DNA of 64,000 nt, from the NCBI RefSeq assembly GCF_019083965.1, contig NZ_JAHRCY010000004.1:327236-391235 (forward strand), given 5' to 3'. Both the position numbers and the translations under genes were made by a program. The notes beneath the pieces were generated by a model. It saw nothing but the letters and a program-made list of their open reading frames with translations. It had not been told where the DNA came from and did not search any database. Shown here one piece after another: positions 24,299-32,227 of the stretch. How positions within the stretch are numbered: the first letter of the stretch is position 1; each line of letters begins with the position of its first letter. The stretch is from Catellatospora tritici. Lineage in GTDB: Bacteria; Actinomycetota; Actinomycetes; Mycobacteriales; Micromonosporaceae.

Positions 24299-27200
24299 AT
24301 GCACCTGCGCAGAGCGCTACCCGCGCCACTGGCGCTGCTGCTCGGCCTGACGGTCCTGACCGCGGCGCCTACCCCCGCCGCCGCGGCCGTCACCAATCCG
24401 GCCGGGCTGGTCAACACGTTGATCGGCACCAGCAACAGCGGCGAGACCCTGCCCGGCGCGACCACCCCGTTCGGGATGGTGCAGTGGAGCCCCGAGAACA
24501 CCGGCGGCAACCAGACCCGCACCGTCGAGCCGGGCGGGTACTCGTACAACGTCACCCGTACCCGCGGGTTCAGTCTCACCCACCTGTCCGGCACCGGCTG
24601 CGCGGGCGCCTCCGGCGACATCCCGTTCATGCCGTACGTCGGCACGGTCGGCTCCTCACCCAGCGCCGACACCACCGACGCCACCTACGCCAGCAACTTC
24701 TCGCACAGCAACGAGACCGCGACCGCCGGCTACTACCGGGTGCTGCTCGGCTCCGGTGTCGACACCGAACTGACCGCCACCACCCGCACCGGCTCCGGCA
24801 AGTTCACCTACCCGGCGGGCACCGCCAGCATGCTGGTGCGCACGTCCAGCTCCGAGGTCGGCTCCAGCGCCGCCACGGTCAGCATCGACAGCGCCAACCG
24901 CACCATCAGCGGCTCGGTGACCAGCGGAAACTTCTGCGGCTACATCAACGCGATCGGCCGCCGCAGCTACTACACGCTGTACTTCACCGCGGTGTTCGAC
25001 AAGCCGTTCGCCGCCACCGGCACCTGGCAGGACGGCACGCTGCGGGCCGGGACCACCACCGCCGGCGGCGGCACCACGTACGGCACCGACGGCTGGCCGG
25101 TGGCCGGGCGCGGCTCCGGCGGCTACGTCAGCTTCGACCTGTCCTCCGGCCGCACCGTCGGGGTCCGGGTCGGCATCTCGTACGTCAGCGCCGCCAACGC
25201 CACCGCCAACCTCAACGCCGAGAACCCGGCCGGGACCACCTTCGACACGGTCCGCACCAACGCCACGGCCGCCTGGAACACCGAACTGGGCCGCGCCGAG
25301 ATCACCGGCGGCACCACCGCGCAGCAGTCCACCTTCTACACCGCGCTCTACCACTCGCTGCAGCACCCCAACGTGTTCAGCGACGCCAACGGCCAGTACA
25401 CCGGCATGGACCAGCAGGTGCACTCGCTGTCGGCCGGGCAGTCCGCCCAGTACGCCAACTTCTCCGGCTGGGACGTCTACCGCGGCCAGCTGCAACTGGT
25501 CACGCTGCTGCGGCCCGACATCGGCGGCGACATGGCCCAGTCGCTGCTCAACCAGGCCAACCAGAACGGCGGCGTGTGGGACCGCTGGACCCACAACCAG
25601 GGCGGCACCCACGTCATGACCGGCGACCCGGCGCACGCCGCGCTGCCCAGCATCTACGCCTTCGGCGGCACCAACTTCGCCGCCTCCGCCGCGCTGACCT
25701 CCATGGTCAACGCCGCCACCACCGTGACCGCCGACGACCTGAGCAGCAGCGGCTGGAACGTCATGGTGGTGGGGGAGCGGCCGTCGCTGGACAAGTGGCT
25801 GAGCATCCACTACATCCCGGAAAGCAGCAACGCCTGGGGCGGTGCGGGGGAGACCCTGGAGGACGTCGCGGCCGACTTCGGCCTGTCGCAGCTGGCCGCC
25901 CGCCTGGGCCAGACCGCGACCGCGCAGACGTTCCTGGCCCGTGCCCAGTACTGGAAGAACGTCTACAACCCGGCGACCGGCTACATCCAGAACCGGCGCG
26001 AGGACGGCAGTTGGCCCGCGCTCAACCCGGCCAACTCCGACGGCTTCGCCGAGGGCAGCGCCGCGCAGTACACCTGGATGGTCCCGCACAACGTGAAGGG
26101 GCTGTTCGACAAGATGGGCGGCAACGCCGCCGCCAACAGCCGCCTGGACACGTTCTTCCACAACTCCGACGGCAGCTGGGCGCTGTCCGGCGCGGGTGGG
26201 CTCAAGTCCGAGCTCGACAACGAGCCGTCCATCGGGGCGCCGTGGCTGTACGACTTCTCCGGGCAGCCGTACAAGGCGCAGCAGACCATTCGGCAGATCC
26301 TCAACACGATGTGGTCCAACGCCCCCGGCGGCATCCCCGGCCAGGACGACCTGGGCGCCATGTCCGCCTGGTATGCCTGGTCGGCGATGGGCCTGCAGCC
26401 GCTCGCACCCGGCCGGGCCGAGCTGCTGCTGACCAGCCCGCTGTTCCCGCAGGTCGTCATCCACCGGGGCAACGGCGTCAACCTGACGATCAACGCCCCC
26501 GGCGCGTCCGCGTCGACCTTCTACGTCCAGTCCCTGTCGGTCAACGGCAGCTCCTCGACCAAGCCGTGGCTGGCCGAGTCGTTCGTCGCCAACGGCGGCA
26601 CGCTCGACTTCACCCTCGGCACCACCGCCAACACCGGCTGGGGCAGCGCGGCCGCCGACGCGCCGCCGTCGTTCGACACCACCAGCACCGGGCCGACCAA
26701 CATCGCCCTCAACCGGCCGGTGACCAGCTCGGCGGCGTGCAACACCAACGAGGCCGCGGCCAAGGCAGTCAACGGCTCGTGGACCGGTGGCACGTCGGAC
26801 AAGTTCTGCTCGGCGGCCGCGTCGGCGTTCCTGCAGGTGGACCTGGGGCAGTCGTACGCGATCACGTCGTTCACCGTGCGGCACGCGAGCGCAGGCGGTG
26901 AGTCGGCGAGCTGGAACACCAAGGACTTCGACATCCAGACCTCGCCCGACGGCACCACCTGGACGACCGTGGTCCAGGCGCGTGGCAACACCGCCGCCAC
27001 GACCACACACAACGTGAGCGCCACTGGCCGGTACGCCCGGATCAACGTCATCACCGGCACCCAGTCGGCGGCGACCCCGACCCGGATCTACGAGTTCGAG
27101 GCATACGGCACGCCCGGCTCGTCGGGTTCGACCAACGTGGCGCTGAACAAGGCCGCGACCGGCTCAGCGGCGTGCAACACCAACGAGGGCCCGGCCAAGG

Positions 27201-27547
27201 CGGTGAACGGGTCGGTCAGCGGCGGCGGCTCGGACAAGTTCTGCACCACCGCCACGACGAAGTTCCTGCAGGTGGACCTGGGTCAGTCGTACGCGATCAC
27301 GTCGTTCACGCTGCGGCACGCCGGAGCGGGTGGCGAGTCGGCGACCTGGAACACCCGCGACTACGACATCCAGACCTCGCCCGACGGCACGACCTGGACG
27401 ACCGTGGTGCAGGCGCGGGGCAACACCGCCAACGTCAGCGCGCACGCCGTCGCGGCGACCGGCCGCTACGTGAAGGTCAACGTCATCACCCCCGCCCAGG
27501 ACGGCAACACCGCCGTCCGCCTCTACGAGTTCGAGGTCTACAACTGA
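24299..27547 (+). CDS. Secreted GH92 alpha-mannosidase with two F5/8 type C domains
   Basis: A 1082-residue secreted enzyme. It has a signal peptide (PLALLLGLTVLTAAPTPAAA), then a GH92 core of about 770 residues with family motifs LIGTSNSGETLPGATTPFG, SGWDVYRGQLQLVTLL, DNEPSIGAPWLY and GIPGQDDLGAMSAWYAW. GH92 enzymes are calcium-dependent exo-alpha-mannosidases acting on mannans or N-glycans. The C-terminus carries two discoidin-type (F5/8, CBM32-like) domains, each starting NVALN or NIALN and containing SYAITSFT; they are strongly alike and look duplicated. GGAGGAAG precedes the ATG. A LacI-type palindrome upstream suggests sugar control. It is a single gene with its own terminator. Confidence 0.93.
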   Translation: MHLRRALPAPLALLLGLTVLTAAPTPAAAAVTNPAGLVNTLIGTSNSGETLPGATTPFGMVQWSPENTGGNQTRTVEPGGYSYNVTRTRGFSLTHLSGTGCAGASGDIPFMPYVGTVGSSPSADTTDATYASNFSHSNETATAGYYRVLLGSGVDTELTATTRTGSGKFTYPAGTASMLVRTSSSEVGSSAATVSIDSANRTISGSVTSGNFCGYINAIGRRSYYTLYFTAVFDKPFAATGTWQDGTLRAGTTTAGGGTTYGTDGWPVAGRGSGGYVSFDLSSGRTVGVRVGISYVSAANATANLNAENPAGTTFDTVRTNATAAWNTELGRAEITGGTTAQQSTFYTALYHSLQHPNVFSDANGQYTGMDQQVHSLSAGQSAQYANFSGWDVYRGQLQLVTLLRPDIGGDMAQSLLNQANQNGGVWDRWTHNQGGTHVMTGDPAHAALPSIYAFGGTNFAASAALTSMVNAATTVTADDLSSSGWNVMVVGERPSLDKWLSIHYIPESSNAWGGAGETLEDVAADFGLSQLAARLGQTATAQTFLARAQYWKNVYNPATGYIQNRREDGSWPALNPANSDGFAEGSAAQYTWMVPHNVKGLFDKMGGNAAANSRLDTFFHNSDGSWALSGAGGLKSELDNEPSIGAPWLYDFSGQPYKAQQTIRQILNTMWSNAPGGIPGQDDLGAMSAWYAWSAMGLQPLAPGRAELLLTSPLFPQVVIHRGNGVNLTINAPGASASTFYVQSLSVNGSSSTKPWLAESFVANGGTLDFTLGTTANTGWGSAAADAPPSFDTTSTGPTNIALNRPVTSSAACNTNEAAAKAVNGSWTGGTSDKFCSAAASAFLQVDLGQSYAITSFTVRHASAGGESASWNTKDFDIQTSPDGTTWTTVVQARGNTAATTTHNVSATGRYARINVITGTQSAATPTRIYEFEAYGTPGSSGSTNVALNKAATGSAACNTNEGPAKAVNGSVSGGGSDKFCTTATTKFLQVDLGQSYAITSFTLRHAGAGGESATWNTRDYDIQTSPDGTTWTTVVQARGNTANVSAHAVAATGRYVKVNVITPAQDGNTAVRLYEFEVYN

Positions 27548-27572
27548 CGCGGCGCTAGCCGCCCGACACGCT

Positions 27573-27614
27573 GACAGGTGGGCATCCGCACCGACACGCG
27601 GACGCCCACCTGTC
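27573..27614. terminator. Strong bidirectional hairpin terminator
   Basis: Arms of 17 bp (27573-27589 and 27598-27614) with one mismatch enclose an 8-nt loop. It lies between the convergent GH92 and serine-hydrolase genes. Confidence 0.85.
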
Positions 27615-27620
27615 GATCGT

Positions 27621-28865
27621 TCACCGCGTCGACGAGGGCGACGGGACCAGTGACTCGCCGTACAGCGCCTTGATGATGGCCTCAGCGATCACGTTGGCGG
27701 GCTGTTTGCCGTTCGGCCCGGCGAAGAGGGACGTCAGCACGATGACCGTGTTCTTGCTGGCCGGGTCGTGCGCCATGAAGGAGTTGTACCCCGGGATCTG
27801 GCCGTCGTGGCCATACAGCGGCCCGAACTTCACGATCGCCAGGCCATACCCGACGTCGGCATGGTCCGGGGTCGGGATGGGCTTGATGCTGTCCATCCTG
27901 GTCTTCTGCATGGCCGGGTCGAGCAGCCCGCCGCCCACCAGCGCCGTGACGTACCGGGTCAGGTCGGCGGCCGTGGAGATCACGCCACCGGCGGCCCACG
28001 TCCACGACGGGCTGCTGTCGGTGACGTCCCGGGGCAGCAGGTCGCCCTTGGCGGCGGCCGCCTGCTCGGCCGGGGGCAGCGCGGGGTCGTTGAGCGTGCT
28101 CACGTTCGTGCCGAACATGTAGCCCTGCGGGTGGGGCGCCGGGATGCTCGCGTCGGCGGCCGGGGGCAGCAGCGTCTGGCCCAGGCCGAGCGGGCCGAAG
28201 ATCCGCTGCTGGTACGCGTCCTGCAGGGTGCCGCCGGTGAGCTGCTCGATGATGAGCCCGGCCAGGATCAGGTTGGTGTTGGAGTAGTGGAACCCGGCAC
28301 CCGGGGCGAAGTAGGGCGGCTTGGCGAACGCGATGGACAGCAGCTCCTCGGGCTGCCAGACGTAGCCGGGGTCGTTGTCGATGCGGGCGTTGAACTGCTC
28401 GTCCTCGGAGTAGTTGTAGAGGCCGCTGCGCATCTCCAGCAGCTGGGCAATCGTGATGTTGTCGCCGTTGGGCACCTGCGGCTGGTACTTCGACACCGGA
28501 TCGTCCAGACCGATCTTGCCCTCCTGCGCCAGCTGGAGCAGCACCGTGCCGGTCATGGTCTTGGTGTTCGAGCCGATGCGGAAGCGGTCGTCGACGGTCA
28601 CGGGTGCGTTCCCGACGACCGCCTGACGGCCGAAGGTCTGGGTCCAGTCGCCCTGTTCCGGCGACGTGATCATCACGACCGCGCCGGGCACGCTCATGTT
28701 GTCCATGATCGCCTGGATCTGGGCCTCCAGCCCGGCGGCGTAGGCCGGTGGCGTCGCCTCGGGCGCTGTCCGCGCCCACTGCCCGACCGACATCTGGCCA
28801 CAGGCGCTCGCGGCGGCCACGAGCACGAGCGATAGAACCATGCCGCCTACCCGCAACCGTCGCAT
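27621..28865 (-). CDS. Serine-hydrolase lipoprotein (class C beta-lactamase/DD-peptidase fold)
   Basis: A 414-residue lipoprotein. The signal peptide ends in AAASACGQ, a lipobox. The serine-hydrolase motifs are SNTK (SxxK), YSNTN (YxN) and HDGQIPG (in place of KTG), as in EstB esterases, DD-carboxypeptidases and class C beta-lactamases. The substrate could be peptidoglycan peptides or an ester. It lies 5.5 kb from the beta-lactam-like cluster, separated by unrelated genes on the other strand, so a self-resistance role is only a remote possibility. The ATG at 28865 is preceded by a G-rich site. Confidence 0.85.
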   Translation of the reverse strand: MRRLRVGGMVLSLVLVAAASACGQMSVGQWARTAPEATPPAYAAGLEAQIQAIMDNMSVPGAVVMITSPEQGDWTQTFGRQAVVGNAPVTVDDRFRIGSNTKTMTGTVLLQLAQEGKIGLDDPVSKYQPQVPNGDNITIAQLLEMRSGLYNYSEDEQFNARIDNDPGYVWQPEELLSIAFAKPPYFAPGAGFHYSNTNLILAGLIIEQLTGGTLQDAYQQRIFGPLGLGQTLLPPAADASIPAPHPQGYMFGTNVSTLNDPALPPAEQAAAAKGDLLPRDVTDSSPSWTWAAGGVISTAADLTRYVTALVGGGLLDPAMQKTRMDSIKPIPTPDHADVGYGLAIVKFGPLYGHDGQIPGYNSFMAHDPASKNTVIVLTSLFAGPNGKQPANVIAEAIIKALYGESLVPSPSSTR

Positions 28866-29066
28866 CCCACGCCCCCCGTGCCGACCCGGCTGACCGTGGC
28901 CGGTGGGCCCGGTGCCCTCTTACGGAGTACACCAGACGGCAGGGCACCGAGCGGGGATTCCTCGGAATGCGGCCGCCGGGGACCCGCGAATCGTCTCGCC
29001 GCGGCGATGTCGTGGCTCGCCGGTATGGTGCGGCCACCACTCACCTCGACGGGGAGAAAGTCGATC

Positions 29067-29618
29067 ATGGGAGCATCGGCCTGGCACGCTCATGTGCCCT
29101 ACCAGGACGACCTCGACGCCGCACTGCGGCAGGCTCGCTGGAACGCCTATCACGCGCGGGCGTTCTATCGGGTGGCGCCGAACGAGACGGCGCTGTCCAT
29201 GACCGAGGACGAATTCGTGGCCTGGTCGGTGGAGTCGCAACGGGAGGCCCTGCTGGAGGCCTTCGGCCCGGACGACTGGGAACCGGACGACTCCGACGCG
29301 CGTACGGAGTGGCGTGCCGCCCACGTGGTCGTGGACGGGCCCGACTCGCTGCTGGAGGCGCAGCCCTATGCGGGCACCCACTCGGTGATCGACATGACCG
29401 ACGTCGCGGCCGAGCCGGAGTTCGGTGCGGTGGCGCCCGTGCCCGATGAGCTGCTCGACCAGGTCTTCGGCACGCGACGGCCGACCCCTGCCGCGGTACG
29501 CCAGGCAGTGGCCGAACACGCCGTCAACGGATTCGGACGCTGGTACGGCGCGTACATCATCGCGTACGAGGAGGCGACCCCGGCGGAGATCTCTTTCTTC
29601 GGCTGGAGCGGTGACTGA
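29067..29618 (+). CDS. Uncharacterised conserved-looking protein
   Basis: A 183-residue acidic soluble protein that I do not recognise. It has a helical N-terminus (YQDDLDAALRQARWNAYHARAFY) and a C-terminal aromatic part (GFGRWYGAYIIAYEEATPAEISFFGWSGD). No signal peptide or membrane segment is present. The ATG at 29067 was chosen because GGGGAGA precedes it by nine bases; a TATGGT -10-like box lies at 29024-29029. Third-base G/C content is high throughout, supporting a real gene. Confidence 0.65.
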   Translation: MGASAWHAHVPYQDDLDAALRQARWNAYHARAFYRVAPNETALSMTEDEFVAWSVESQREALLEAFGPDDWEPDDSDARTEWRAAHVVVDGPDSLLEAQPYAGTHSVIDMTDVAAEPEFGAVAPVPDELLDQVFGTRRPTPAAVRQAVAEHAVNGFGRWYGAYIIAYEEATPAEISFFGWSGD

Positions 29619-29630
29619 GCCGCGATGTTG

Positions 29631-29676
29631 GGAAGGGCGCCTTCTTCCACGCAAAGCGATAAGAAGGTGCCCTTCC
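29631..29676. repeat. Near-perfect palindrome, probable dispersed element acting as terminator
   Basis: Arms GGAAGGGCGCCTTCTT (29631-29646) and AAGAAGGTGCCCTTCC (29661-29676) pair over 16 bp with one mismatch around a 14-nt loop. Very similar AAGGGxxCCTT palindromes recur in intergenic spaces of Micromonosporaceae genomes, to my recollection. It sits between the convergent 183-residue-protein gene and the LamG gene and can terminate both. Confidence 0.7.
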
Positions 29677-29709
29677 TTACCCGGTCCGCGGAGGGCGGGT
29701 TCGGCGGTG

Positions 29710-30462
29710 CTATGACGCGCGGGTCGCCGCGTCGCGCAGCGTGATGACCTCCTCCGGCTTGAGCGCCCGGCCCCACACGCGTACGTCGGTGACCTGGCCC
29801 TGCGCGAGGTCACTGGACTTGCCGTCCCACTTGCCACGGCCGATCGTCAGCGGGCCGCCCGCCTGCCACGGCTTGCCGATCGTCGCCGCGTGCCCGGGTA
29901 CGCCGTTGACGTAGACCAGCAGCCTGCGGGTGCTCGCGTCGTAGGTGCCGACCAGGTGGGTCCACTGGGTGGTCACCGGCTCGTCGGAGACCGAGGCGGC
30001 GTTGCGGGTCGGGTTCATCATGTCGGCCTGCATCCAGTTGCACACCCACTTGCGATGGAACCAGCTGTACTGCAGGTAGAAGCCGCTGGCGTAGGCGCCG
30101 TCCTGGGCCACGAACGTCATGGCGTACCCGTCCGGCGCCTTGGCCAGTCGCACCCACGCCGCCACCGACCAACTGCCCGCCGTACGGATCATCGGGCCGC
30201 TGGTCTGGCAGAACTCGCCCGCGCCGCGGAGCGTCATCACCTCGCCGTGCACCGGGTCGTCGGCCCAGCCCACGCCACGCGGGCAGTCGGCGGCGGCGAT
30301 CCCGACGTCGTCGACCAGGAACTTCACCGACGTGACGGTCTCCGGCCCGGCCTGCGGCGCCGGTGCCGGATCGGGCTGGCGCGGCCACACCAGCACCGCC
30401 ACCGCCGACACGGCCAGCAGCGCGGCCGCGCCCGAACCGAGCAGGGTCGTGACTCGGGGCAT
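29710..30462 (-). CDS. Membrane-anchored LamG-fold protein
   Basis: A 250-residue protein. An N-terminal membrane segment (LLGSGAAALLAVSAVAVLVWP) is followed by a Pro/Ala linker and a LamG-like jellyroll (concanavalin-type) domain. Diagnostic parts are SWSVAAWVRLAKAPDGYAMTFVAQDG, WTHLVGTYDASTRRLLVYVNG and VTDVRVWGRALKPEE. Such domains bind carbohydrates or proteins outside the cell. The ATG overlaps the stop of the kinase gene by one base (TGATG) and has GGAGG upstream, so the two are translationally coupled. It may be a surface sensor or partner of the kinase. It lies at the end of the type VII-like locus. Confidence 0.75.
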   Translation of the reverse strand: MPRVTTLLGSGAAALLAVSAVAVLVWPRQPDPAPAPQAGPETVTSVKFLVDDVGIAAADCPRGVGWADDPVHGEVMTLRGAGEFCQTSGPMIRTAGSWSVAAWVRLAKAPDGYAMTFVAQDGAYASGFYLQYSWFHRKWVCNWMQADMMNPTRNAASVSDEPVTTQWTHLVGTYDASTRRLLVYVNGVPGHAATIGKPWQAGGPLTIGRGKWDGKSSDLAQGQVTDVRVWGRALKPEEVITLRDAATRAS

Positions 30463-31856
30463 CAGCGCACCTCCGGCGTGGGGGCGGCCTCGGCGTACGG
30501 GCCGCGCATCTCGGCTTGACGGACACACGCCGGACGCGACCACACCACCGGCGCGGGTGCCTGCTCGCCCAGCACCGCCCCGACGCGCAGGCAGTAGCCG
30601 GTGTTCGGGTCGAGGCCGCCGACCAGCAACTGTGTCGCGCCGGGCGGCACCGGCTCGGTGCGGGTGCGCATCCCGGTCCCGGTCGGCAGCACCTGCACCA
30701 CCATCGGGCCGCCGGACACCGGCGCCGGGCTCCACCGCACGCGCACCGACCCCTGCTCCTCCTGCGCCGACACCATGCCGGGTCGGGCCTGCTCCGGGGC
30801 GGTGTCCACCGGGGTGACCGTCGTGGAGCCGGGACCACCGGCCCGTGGCTCGGGGGCGGTGCCCGACCGCACCGCGACGGCGGACGCCAGCAGCACCGCC
30901 GCGCCCGCGACGGCGCCGATGAGCACGTACCGGCGGCGGGGCGCGACCACCGAGGACGCGGGTGCGACCAGCACCCGGTCGGGCCGGAACTGGGTCGCCT
31001 CCGGCGAGGCGGGCGCGGCCGGCGCCGGGGCCGGGCCGGCGGCGGTCAGCAGCGCCCGCAGCGCGGCGGCCAGCGTGGTGCCGTCGGGGTGGCGGGCGGC
31101 GGGATCCTTGGCCATCGCCCTGGCCAGCACATCGGCCAGGCCTGGCAGCTGCGGGCAGTCCAAGCGCGGCACCGGATCGTGCACGGTCCGCCACAGCACC
31201 GCCGCGACCGACTCGTCACCCTCGCCGCTGTACGGCGCCCGCCCGCTCACCAGCTGGTACAGCGTCGAGCCGAGGGCGTACACGTCGGCGGCGGGGCCGG
31301 GGCGGCCGCCGTCGATGGTCTCCGGGGCCACGTGGTGCGGGGAGAAGACGTCGAGCATGGTGCCCGAGGTGTGGCCGTCCAGCAGCCAGGCGACGCCGAA
31401 GTCGGCCAGCACCGGCTCGCCGTACCGGGAGAGCAGGATGTTGCCCGGCTTGACGTCGCGGTGCACCACCCCGGCCTCGTGCGCGGCGGCCAGCGCCCCG
31501 GCGATCTTCACGCCGATGCGGGCGGCCTCGGCGGCTGGCAGCGGCCCGTCGGCGCGCACCCGGTCGTGCAGCGAGCCGTGCTCGTACAGTTCGGTCGCCA
31601 GGTATGGCCGCCCGGCGCGGGTGGTGCCGGCGTCCAGGACGGTCACGATGTTGGGATGACCACTGAGCTGGGCGGTCAGTCGCGCCTCGCGCAGGAGGCG
31701 GCGGTGCAGCGACTCGTCCGAGCCGACCATCAGCACCTTCACCGCGACGTCGCGGTCGAAGCTGACCTGGCGGGCGCGGTAGACCACGCTGAAGCCACCG
31801 TGACCGATCCGTACCAGGTCACGGTAGCCGTCGATGAGCTCGGGACCGTCGTCCAT
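30462..31856 (-). CDS. Ser/Thr protein kinase with extracellular FN3-like domain
   Basis: A 464-residue Hanks-type kinase. The glycine loop is IGHGGFSVVYRA, the lysine is in VAVKVL, the catalytic loop is HRDVKPGN and the metal site is DFGV. The APE segment reads HHVAPETI, and an Ala/Pro linker leads to one transmembrane helix (YVLIGAVAGAAVLLASAVAV). The outer region resembles a fibronectin type III domain (VRVRWSPAP..., LDPNTGYCLRVGAV). The ATG follows GGGAG. It is the sixth minus-strand gene counting from the FHA-containing type VII ATPase. A phosphothreonine target for the FHA domain is an attractive link, but inferred. Confidence 0.9.
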   Translation of the reverse strand: MDDGPELIDGYRDLVRIGHGGFSVVYRARQVSFDRDVAVKVLMVGSDESLHRRLLREARLTAQLSGHPNIVTVLDAGTTRAGRPYLATELYEHGSLHDRVRADGPLPAAEAARIGVKIAGALAAAHEAGVVHRDVKPGNILLSRYGEPVLADFGVAWLLDGHTSGTMLDVFSPHHVAPETIDGGRPGPAADVYALGSTLYQLVSGRAPYSGEGDESVAAVLWRTVHDPVPRLDCPQLPGLADVLARAMAKDPAARHPDGTTLAAALRALLTAAGPAPAPAAPASPEATQFRPDRVLVAPASSVVAPRRRYVLIGAVAGAAVLLASAVAVRSGTAPEPRAGGPGSTTVTPVDTAPEQARPGMVSAQEEQGSVRVRWSPAPVSGGPMVVQVLPTGTGMRTRTEPVPPGATQLLVGGLDPNTGYCLRVGAVLGEQAPAPVVWSRPACVRQAEMRGPYAEAAPTPEVR

Positions 31857-31877
31857 CGCCGTGTCTCCCAGAGCGGG

Positions 31878-31906
31878 CGGGCGGTGCCGGAGTGCGGCAC
31901 CGCCCG
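31878..31906 (-). terminator. Internal hairpin between WXG100 gene and kinase gene
   Basis: A perfect 12-bp stem (CGGGCGGTGCCG at 31878-31889, complement at 31895-31906) with a 5-nt loop. It could end most transcripts after the secretion genes and let only some reach the kinase gene. Confidence 0.65.
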
Positions 31907-31916
31907 GTCGGTCGGC

Positions 31917-32192
31917 TCACGCGCCGCCGGCGCGCGAGATGTTGGTCAGGATCTTCTGGACGGACTGCTGCAGCTCGGTCAGCGCTTCCTTCCACTTGGT
32001 CAGGTCGCCCTCGGCCTTGTCCCACACGCCCCGGTACTGCACGGCGAGCGGGCCGTCCCAGTTGTTGGGGTCCTTGAGCGCGCGGCCGGTGGTCTGCAGC
32101 TGGCTGATGAGCGTGGGCATCTGGTTGTTGATGATGCCGAGCAGGCGCTGCGCGTCCGCGTGCGCCTGATCGGTCACCTTGACTGTTGCCAT
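31917..32192 (-). CDS. WXG100-family protein (ESAT-6-like)
   Basis: A 91-residue protein with two predicted helices around a central W-D-G turn (NNWDGPLAVQYRGVW), the size and layout of WXG100 proteins that are secreted as dimers by type VII systems. The C-terminal helix ends SVQKILTNISRAGGA. GAGGAGG precedes the ATG at 32192. It is part of the run from the ATPase at 38493 and is the most likely secreted substrate together with the protein at 33876-34178. Confidence 0.85.
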   Translation of the reverse strand: MATVKVTDQAHADAQRLLGIINNQMPTLISQLQTTGRALKDPNNWDGPLAVQYRGVWDKAEGDLTKWKEALTELQQSVQKILTNISRAGGA

Positions 32193-32227
32193 CTGTTCCT
32201 CCTCGGTTCGGTGCCCCAGCCGGACGG

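Noticed and set aside
24268..27010. Very long open frames overlapping the GH92 gene on both strands
   Set aside because: Products are low-complexity Arg/Gly/His/Gln-rich sequences. The GH92 frame has clear family motifs, a signal peptide and a ribosome-binding site.
27621..28865. Serine-hydrolase lipoprotein as beta-lactam self-resistance gene
   Set aside because: It has a beta-lactamase-type fold but is separated from the cluster by four unrelated genes and has esterase/DD-peptidase-like motifs; such lipoproteins are common in actinomycetes.
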